Below, piece by piece: positions 1 to 6,101 of a DNA stretch of 6,101 nucleotides (position 1 is its first letter; the number at the start of each line of letters is the position of its first letter). This stretch comes from DASTCC01 sp035711465. Lineage in GTDB: Bacteria; Acidobacteriota; Vicinamibacteria; Vicinamibacterales; SCN-69-37. The stretch spans positions 1 through 6,101 of the forward strand of contig DASTCC010000029.1 of the NCBI GenBank assembly GCA_035711465.1, written 5' to 3'. Position numbers and translations under genes: made by a program. The notes beneath the pieces were generated by a model. It saw only the letters and a list, made by a program, of their open reading frames with translations. It searched no databases and was not told where the DNA came from.

Positions 1-44
1 TGCTCCGACCCTGCTCCGACCCTCCTCCGACCCTGCTCCGACCC
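1..44. repeat. Four tandem copies of an 11-bp unit
   Basis: The unit TGCTCCGACCC is repeated head to tail at 1-11, 12-22, 23-33 and 34-44. The third copy has one substitution (second base G to C) and the rest are identical. The array starts at the window edge, so more copies may lie upstream. It ends a few bases before the putative uvrA -10 element. The period is close to one DNA helical turn. No open reading frame needs it, and the function is unknown. It could be replication slippage in an intergenic region, a remnant of a dispersed repeat family, or a set of phased protein-binding sites. Confidence 0.9.
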
Positions 45-48
45 CAGC

Positions 49-57
49 TGTTAGAAT
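49..57 (+). promoter_or_regulatory. Putative uvrA promoter (extended -10)
   Basis: TGTTAGAAT reads as an extended -10 element: TG, one base, then TAGAAT at 52-57 (5 of 6 to TATAAT). No -35 hexamer is visible 16-18 bp upstream, where the tandem repeat lies. Transcription would start near 64, leaving about 63 nt before the chosen uvrA ATG. The core also partly overlaps CTGT-N8-TCAT (48-63), a 6-of-8 match to the E. coli LexA core CTGT-N8-ACAG. That match is too weak to call an SOS box. The promoter is inferred from motif and position only. Confidence 0.45.
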
Positions 58-126
58 TGTCATTTGGGCGCTGCGGCGTGGGGCTGGCTTGGGGGCTGGG
101 TCTGCCGGACGGCGTCTGGAAGGCTC

Positions 127-3000
<2,874 letters not shown>

Positions 3001-3193
3001 TGTGGCCGTCGTGACACGGTAAACCTTGTCCGTGTGTGGTTGTTCTGACACGGTACGTAAGCGCCGAGACTGTGGTGGTCGCGAAATACCCATCTTTAAC
3101 TTGAACTGACTGAAGCTCTTAAGGCACGATACCGCGGGCCCGGAAGCCCTGGCAGGCGCTTTGCTATATAGCGGGCGGCTGGACGACTCATTG
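3001..3193. other. uvrA-lpxC intergenic region with repeated 10-mer
   Basis: This region of 193 bp has no convincing gene and is visibly more AT-rich than its surroundings. TGACACGGTA occurs twice (3012-3021 and 3046-3055). Between the copies lies CCGTGT (3030-3035), the reverse complement of ACACGG inside each copy, so the middle arm could pair with either outer arm (6 bp, loops of 10 and 12 nt). No T-run follows, so this is not a clear terminator for uvrA. A -35-like TTGAAC sits at 3101-3106, but only a poor -10 (CACGAT, 3125-3130) lies 18 bp downstream of it. The best promoter candidate is nearer lpxC. Confidence 0.6.
3162..3170 (+). promoter_or_regulatory. Putative lpxC promoter (extended -10)
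   Basis: TGCTATATA gives TG, one base, then TATATA (3165-3170, 4 of 6 to TATAAT), an extended -10 with no recognisable -35 about 17 bp upstream. It lies inside a perfect 10-bp palindrome, GCTATATAGC (3163-3172). The predicted start near 3177 would give lpxC a leader of about 17 nt. This is motif-based inference. Confidence 0.4.
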
Positions 3194-4099
3194 ATGGCGG
3201 CACAACGCACACTACGTCGAGCGGTTCCTTGCGCAGGGATTGGCCTTCATTCCGGACGCAAAGTGAGCCTGTCCCTCAAGCCCGCCCCCGCCGATTCCGG
3301 CATTCGATTCAGACGCACAGACCTCAACGGCATCGAGATTCCGGCCCACGTTTCACACCTGGGCGCGCGTCAGACGCTGCAGACCGGGCTGGTGAACGAC
3401 CAGGCGTCGGTCGAGACCGTCGAGCACCTGCTGGCGGCGCTTCGCAGCCTCGGTGTGGACAACGCGACGATCGATCTGGACCATCCGGAAGTGCCGATCA
3501 TGGACGGCAGTTCGGCGCCGTGGGTCTACCTGATCCAGGACGCGGGCGTGCGCGAGCTCAACGTGCCGCGCAAGACCATCCGGGTGACGCGGCCGATGCA
3601 GGTCCAGCACGGCGACAAGCGCATCGCGCTCTATCCGGCCGACTCGTTCCGGATCACTTACACGATCAGCTTCGATCATCCGATGCTGCGTCATCAGCAG
3701 CGCACGATCGATCTCGACGAGGCAACGTTCGTCGACGAGATCGCGCCGGCGCGGACGTTCGGGTTCCTGAAGGAAGTCGAGATGCTGCGTCAGCGCGGCC
3801 TGGCGCTGGGCGGATCGCTCGAGAATGCGATCGTGCTCGGTGAGACCGGCGTACTGAACCCGCTGCGCTTCGACGACGAGTTCGTCCGCCACAAGATTCT
3901 CGACGTCATCGGCGACATGGCGCTGGTCGGCCACCCCATCGTCGGCCACCTCGTCGTCCATCGTGGCGGCCATGCCCTGCACACGGCGCTCGCCGCCGAG
4001 CTGCTGCGGCAGACCGATGCGTGGCAGTTCGTCGACGAGACCGATCTGGTCGGGTTGCGCGGCATGCGCCCGGCGCCGGCCGGTCAGCCGGCCCGCTGA
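3194..4099 (+). CDS. lpxC: UDP-3-O-acyl-N-acetylglucosamine deacetylase (LpxC)
   Basis: Zinc-dependent cytoplasmic deacetylase that removes the acetyl group from UDP-3-O-acyl-GlcNAc, the committed step of lipid A synthesis. The protein is 301 residues, the normal single-domain length, with no FabZ fusion. Family landmarks: N-terminal QRTLRR and GIGLHSG; general base E77 next to zinc ligand H78 in VEHLLAAL; IMDGSSAPWVYLI; ARTFGFLKEVE; LGGSLENAIVL; RFDDEFVRHKILDVIGD with zinc ligands H233 and D237 plus K234; and catalytic H260 in GGHAL. ATG 3194 is chosen because MAAQRTLRR lines up with the E. coli N-terminus from residue 1. In-frame TTG codons at 3191 and 3161 lie upstream, and the latter overlaps the putative promoter. 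The Shine-Dalgarno is weak (GGACGA, 3181-3186). The C-terminus ends in a Pro/Ala-rich tail. It converges with the minus-strand operon 16 bp downstream. Confidence 0.98.
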   Translation: MAAQRTLRRAVPCAGIGLHSGRKVSLSLKPAPADSGIRFRRTDLNGIEIPAHVSHLGARQTLQTGLVNDQASVETVEHLLAALRSLGVDNATIDLDHPEVPIMDGSSAPWVYLIQDAGVRELNVPRKTIRVTRPMQVQHGDKRIALYPADSFRITYTISFDHPMLRHQQRTIDLDEATFVDEIAPARTFGFLKEVEMLRQRGLALGGSLENAIVLGETGVLNPLRFDDEFVRHKILDVIGDMALVGHPIVGHLVVHRGGHALHTALAAELLRQTDAWQFVDETDLVGLRGMRPAPAGQPAR

Positions 4100-4104
4100 C
4101 GGCC
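4078..4104. terminator. Imperfect hairpin between convergent genes
   Basis: GGCC (4078-4081) plus GTCAGC (4083-4088) can pair with GCTGACGGCC (4095-4104), forming a 10-bp GC-rich stem with one bulged G (4082) and a 6-nt loop. The lpxC stop codon is in the 3' arm. It lies just before the stop codon of the opposing gene, so it could serve both strands. No T-tract follows on either strand, so termination efficiency is doubtful and the call rests on structure and position. Confidence 0.4.
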
Positions 4105-4115
4105 GTCGGCCGCCC

Positions 4116-4391
4116 TTACTCCTCGCGCGCCTCGTTCGCTTTCTCGACCACCGCCATCAGCCGGTCGTTCTCGAAACGGTTGAAGCTCATGAACAGGCTT
4201 TCCTTCAGGTAGACGCGCAGCTCGTCCTCGTTCATCTGCGCGACCAGATGCTGGATTTCACGGTCGACGTCCTCGAAGCCGTAGTCGAGCTCGCGGCGGC
4301 GGGCGAGATCGCGCGAGATCGTCTCGATGACGTTGAGCGCGTCGCCGTCGAGCTCGACCTGAGTGCCGGACGTCGTCTGGATCGTCCGCAT
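4116..4391 (-). CDS. Uncharacterised acidic 91-residue protein
   Basis: I do not recognise this family. It is the third gene of the sigma factor-STAS operon. Its ATG follows the STAS stop codon after 2 nt, and a perfect GGAGG (4398-4402, minus strand) lies 6 nt upstream, inside the last STAS codons, so translational coupling is likely. The product is strongly acidic (21 Asp/Glu against 12 Arg/Lys). It has no signal peptide, membrane segment or cysteine. An N-terminal stretch with beta character (residues 2-14) is followed by long, probably helical, charged segments (about 17-35, 40-65 and 75-91). A soluble, mostly helical protein fits. By position it could be a regulator or partner of the sigma factor or of the STAS protein, but no motif shows this. 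The good ribosome-binding site and tight packing argue that it is a real gene. Confidence 0.8.
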   Translation of the reverse strand: MRTIQTTSGTQVELDGDALNVIETISRDLARRRELDYGFEDVDREIQHLVAQMNEDELRVYLKESLFMSFNRFENDRLMAVVEKANEAREE

Positions 4392-4393
4392 GT

Positions 4394-4735
4394 CTAGCCT
4401 CCGAAGCTGGCGAGCGCCGCGGCCTGATCCGCATGCACCTCGAGGAAGTTGTGCGCGCCGGTCATCGTCAGCATCGTCTCGACCCGCTTCTGCACGCCGG
4501 CGAGCTTGACCGAGCCGCCGGCCGCCGTCGCCTGGCGGTAGAGATCCATCAGGCAGCCGATGGTGGCGCTGTCCACGTACCCGACCGTCGACAGATCGAC
4601 GAGGATTTTGCGCTCGCCGTTGCCGATCAGATTCGTGACGGTCGTCGCGAAGTCCGAGAGGATGGGATAGGTCAGCCGCGGTTCGCTGACCGTGACGACA
4701 ACCACCCCTTCGATGGTCGAGGTCGTGACGTTCAT
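4394..4735 (-). CDS. STAS-domain protein, anti-anti-sigma factor-like
   Basis: Single-domain protein of 113 residues with the SpoIIAA/RsbV-type STAS fold pattern: strand VVVVTVSEP (11-19), a helix around 24-39, strand KILVDLSTVGYVDS (43-56), a helix after 58, strand SVKLAGV (75-81), and C-terminal MTGAHNFLEVHAD (91-103). Proteins of this family bind an anti-sigma kinase when dephosphorylated and release the sigma factor. S56 after D55 aligns with the Ser phosphorylated in SpoIIAA and RsbV. The usual next residues (Ser/Thr-Gly) are Ala-Thr here. Start: GGAGG (4742-4746, minus strand) lies 6 nt before the ATG, and the ATG overlaps the sigma factor TGA (4-nt ATGA overlap). No kinase or anti-sigma gene is present in the window, so its partner is unknown. 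A role as a structural adaptor without phosphorylation is possible. Confidence 0.88.
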   Translation of the reverse strand: MNVTTSTIEGVVVVTVSEPRLTYPILSDFATTVTNLIGNGERKILVDLSTVGYVDSATIGCLMDLYRQATAAGGSVKLAGVQKRVETMLTMTGAHNFLEVHADQAAALASFGG

Positions 4736-5355
4736 GTGGTTCCTCCACGCGGGGCGGATCGGGTGCCCGACCCCTGTGATTGCAGACGACGAATCTGACG
4801 GGCGAGCTCGAGCCGCCCGCGGTTGATGCGCGACTTGACCGTGCCCTCGGGCAGCTGCAGCTTGTCGGCGATCTCCTGGTACGAGTACTCCTGCAGATCG
4901 CGCATCGTCACGGCTTCGGCGAGGGCCGGCGGCAGCGCGGCGAGCGCTTCCTTGATCAGCCGGCGCAGGTCGACCTGTTCGACGTGGCCGTGCGGGCTGC
5001 GCTCCTTCGAGACCGGCATCAGGTCGGCGGCATCGACCTCGCGCGCCATGGTCTCGCGTTCCTTGCGCACGCTGCGGTAATGATCGATGCAGAGGTTCCG
5101 GCTGATGCTGATCAGCCAGGTCTGGAAGTTGGCGCGGCGATCGAACGTGTGCAGCGCCTTGAAGATCTTCAGGAAGATGTCCTGGGTCAGATCCTCGGCC
5201 TCGTCGTGGCGGCCGACGAATTTGTAGGCGAGGTTGAAGACCTTCCGCCAGTGCTGGCGGACGATCTGCTCCCATGCCGCCTGATCGCCCCGCAGGCAGC
5301 GCTCGATCAGCGCATCCATTTCGGGTGCCGACGTGAACTGGGGATCGGTGGGCAT
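4732..5355 (-). CDS. ECF-type RNA polymerase sigma factor (sigma-70 family)
   Basis: Alternative sigma factor that directs core RNA polymerase to a specific promoter set. The protein is 207 residues from the chosen start, typical of group 4 (ECF). Sigma region 2 spans about 30-98, with the core-binding DEAEDLTQDIFLKIFKAL (51-68) and the -10-reading FQTWLISISRNLCIDHYR (77-94). After a linker, region 4 covers about 133-190, with helix-turn-helix YSYQEIADKL...GTVKSRINRGR (157-181). No region 3 or extra C-terminal domain is seen. The frame stays open upstream across lysA on the opposite strand, which is an artefact of base composition. Candidate starts are ATG 5385, 5355 and 5319. 5385 lies inside a likely -10 box, so 5355 is preferred. 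None has a clear Shine-Dalgarno. It heads the operon and its TGA overlaps the ATG of the STAS gene. No membrane anti-sigma factor follows, unlike many ECF operons. Confidence 0.93.
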   Translation of the reverse strand: MPTDPQFTSAPEMDALIERCLRGDQAAWEQIVRQHWRKVFNLAYKFVGRHDEAEDLTQDIFLKIFKALHTFDRRANFQTWLISISRNLCIDHYRSVRKERETMAREVDAADLMPVSKERSPHGHVEQVDLRRLIKEALAALPPALAEAVTMRDLQEYSYQEIADKLQLPEGTVKSRINRGRLELARQIRRLQSQGSGTRSAPRGGTT

Positions 5356-5380
5356 CGCGGCGTTGATCGAGGGCGCGGCG

Positions 5381-5389
5381 ATCATAACA
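5381..5389 (-). promoter_or_regulatory. Putative sigma factor operon promoter (extended -10)
   Basis: On the minus strand TGTTATGAT reads as TG, one base, then TATGAT (5386-5381, 5 of 6 to TATAAT), a good extended -10. No -35 hexamer is visible 17 bp upstream, where an inverted repeat lies instead. The predicted start near 5374 leaves about 19 nt before ATG 5355 and excludes the ATG at 5385 as the main start. Inferred from motif and position. Confidence 0.5.
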
Positions 5390-5401
5390 AAGTCCGGCGC
5401 A

Positions 5402-5423
5402 CCGGCCCGTGGACGCGGGCCGG
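5402..5423. promoter_or_regulatory. Inverted repeat between divergent promoters
   Basis: CCGGCCCG (5402-5409) and CGGGCCGG (5416-5423) are perfect 8-bp inverted arms around a 6-bp centre. The repeat lies 15 bp from the sigma-operon -10 and 14 bp from the lysA -10, occupying the -35 position of both. It could be a dyad operator for a regulator of both transcription units. A chance GC-rich palindrome is the alternative. The 7-mer CCGGCGC also occurs directly repeated outside the arms (5394-5400 and 5424-5430). Confidence 0.4.
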
Positions 5424-5437
5424 CCGGCGCTTGCAGA

Positions 5438-5443
5438 TAGAAT
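5438..5443 (+). promoter_or_regulatory. Putative lysA -10 box
   Basis: TAGAAT matches TATAAT at 5 of 6 positions and is the same hexamer as in the putative uvrA promoter. It lies 11 nt before the lysA ATG, so the predicted start (about 5449-5452) would leave a leader of only a few nucleotides. No -35 hexamer is visible. Motif-based inference. Confidence 0.5.
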
Positions 5444-5454
5444 GTCCCGTCCGG

Positions 5455-6101
5455 ATGATCGGATTCGATTTGCGCGACGGCTCCCTGGCCTCTGACGGCG
5501 TCCCCCTCGGCGAGATTGCGCGGCAGACCGGCACCCCCGTTCACGTCTACAGCGGCGCGTTGATCGACGCGCGCTACCGGGCGCTCGACCAGGCCTTTGC
5601 GGCGCGGCCGCACGGCCTGCACTACGCGATCAAGGCGAACGCGACGCTGGCGGTCGTCCGCCGGCTGCGCGAGCTTGGCGCCTCGGCCGACGCGAACTCC
5701 GGCGGCGAGATCGAGGTCGCGCTCGGCGCCGGCTATGCGCCGTCCGACATCGTGTTCACCGGCGTCGGCAAGACGCGCGCGGAGCTCGAGCGCGCGGTGA
5801 CGCTCGGCGTTCGCGCCATCAACGTCGAGTCGCCGGGCGAGGCGGATCGGATCGCCGCCATCGCCGCGGCTCACGACCGGCGCGCGCGGATCGCCGTGCG
5901 CATCAACCCCGATATCGACGCCCGCAGCCACCCGCACATCTCGACCGGCAGCCGCGTCAACAAGTTCGGCATGTCGATCGACGCGGCCCGGACGATGATC
6001 CGCGAGATGGCGCGGCGGCCGTCGCTCGCCGTCGTCGGGCTGCACGTCCACATCGGCTCGCAGGTCACGCAGATCGATCCGCTGGCGCGGGCCGCTCGAG
6101 C
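5455..6101 (+). CDS. lysA: Diaminopimelate decarboxylase (LysA), 3' end cut off
   Basis: PLP-dependent enzyme that decarboxylates meso-diaminopimelate to L-lysine, the last step of the DAP pathway. The frame is open from ATG 5455 to the window edge, 215 complete codons of an expected 410-430, so the C-terminal half is missing because of the cut. The fold-type III alanine-racemase-like barrel is evident: HYAIKAN with the PLP Schiff-base lysine K60; the ANSGGE turn (80-85); RINPDID then SHPHISTG with H159; KFGM (170-173); and HVHIGSQ (197-203) of the phosphate-binding part of the barrel. Homology runs from the first residues (about FDLRDGSLASDGVPL), which supports this start. No Shine-Dalgarno is visible, and the -10 box is so close that translation may be leaderless or nearly so. 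An ornithine/arginine decarboxylase relative is less likely because the DAP-type SGGE and HIGSQ motifs are intact. It is divergent from the sigma factor operon. Confidence 0.95.
   Translation, partial: MIGFDLRDGSLASDGVPLGEIARQTGTPVHVYSGALIDARYRALDQAFAARPHGLHYAIKANATLAVVRRLRELGASADANSGGEIEVALGAGYAPSDIVFTGVGKTRAELERAVTLGVRAINVESPGEADRIAAIAAAHDRRARIAVRINPDIDARSHPHISTGSRVNKFGMSIDAARTMIREMARRPSLAVVGLHVHIGSQVTQIDPLARAAR

Noticed and set aside
1..44. CRISPR array
   Set aside because: The 11-bp units are directly abutting, with no spacers and too short to be CRISPR repeats.
64..126. TTG-initiated N-terminal extension of uvrA
   Set aside because: The extra 21 residues are Gly/Trp-rich with no UvrA similarity, while ATG 127 has a GGAAGG upstream and begins the conserved region. 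The TTG coincides with the predicted transcription start.
3101..3130. TTGAAC / CACGAT promoter for lpxC
   Set aside because: The -35 is fair but the -10 matches only 3 of 6 at an 18-bp spacing; the extended -10 at 3162-3170 is closer and better.
3963..4397. 144-codon plus-strand frame over the lpxC end and the 91-aa gene
   Set aside because: It overlaps the real lpxC C-terminus in another frame and runs antisense to the 91-aa gene, which has the better start signal.
4392..4748. Upstream part of the 210-codon minus frame ending at 4116
   Set aside because: It is the STAS coding region read in another frame. Only the part from ATG 4391 has a proper GGAGG site and sensible protein composition.
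5383..5385. ATG at 5385 as the sigma factor start
   Set aside because: It is part of the TGTTATGAT extended -10 box and has no Shine-Dalgarno; ATG 5355 gives a plausible leader. Not fully excluded if the promoter lies elsewhere.
5356..6051. Long minus-strand N-terminal extension of the sigma factor
   Set aside because: The extra residues are antisense to lysA and have no sigma-factor character. The real gene begins in the intergenic region.

Overview
The window looks like a chromosomal housekeeping stretch of a GC-rich Gram-negative bacterium. The third codon position is almost always G or C, and lpxC (first committed step of lipid A synthesis) implies an outer membrane with LPS. Gene content and the style of the promoters would fit a deep-branching soil lineage such as Acidobacteriota (Vicinamibacteria-like). 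That placement is inference from general impression, not something the sequence proves.

Layout, left to right. Positions 1-44 hold four tandem copies of an 11-bp unit, cut by the window edge. They are followed by an extended -10 element and then uvrA (127-3000, +), a complete nucleotide-excision-repair ATPase. A 193-bp intergenic region holds a repeated 10-mer and a likely lpxC promoter. lpxC (3194-4099, +) is complete with all zinc and catalytic residues. It converges on a three-gene minus-strand operon, with an imperfect hairpin over the lpxC stop codon. In transcription order the operon is an ECF-type RNA polymerase sigma factor (5355-4732), a STAS-domain anti-anti-sigma-like protein (4735-4394) and an unrecognised acidic 91-residue protein (4391-4116). 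The first two genes overlap by ATGA and the last two are 2 nt apart, so they are almost certainly co-transcribed and translationally coupled. Divergent from the operon is lysA (5455 to the window end, +), diaminopimelate decarboxylase, cut off at its 3' end.

The housekeeping genes (uvrA, lpxC, lysA) are ordinary. The part worth attention is the sigma/STAS/91-aa operon and its shared upstream region with lysA. An ECF sigma factor is coupled to an anti-sigma antagonist domain, with no recognisable membrane anti-sigma factor nearby. The 99-bp divergent intergenic region has a good -10 box on each strand, no -35 box on either, and an 8-bp-arm inverted repeat centred where both -35 elements would sit. 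No mobile elements, tRNA/rRNA genes or CRISPR arrays were seen, and no gene appears broken.
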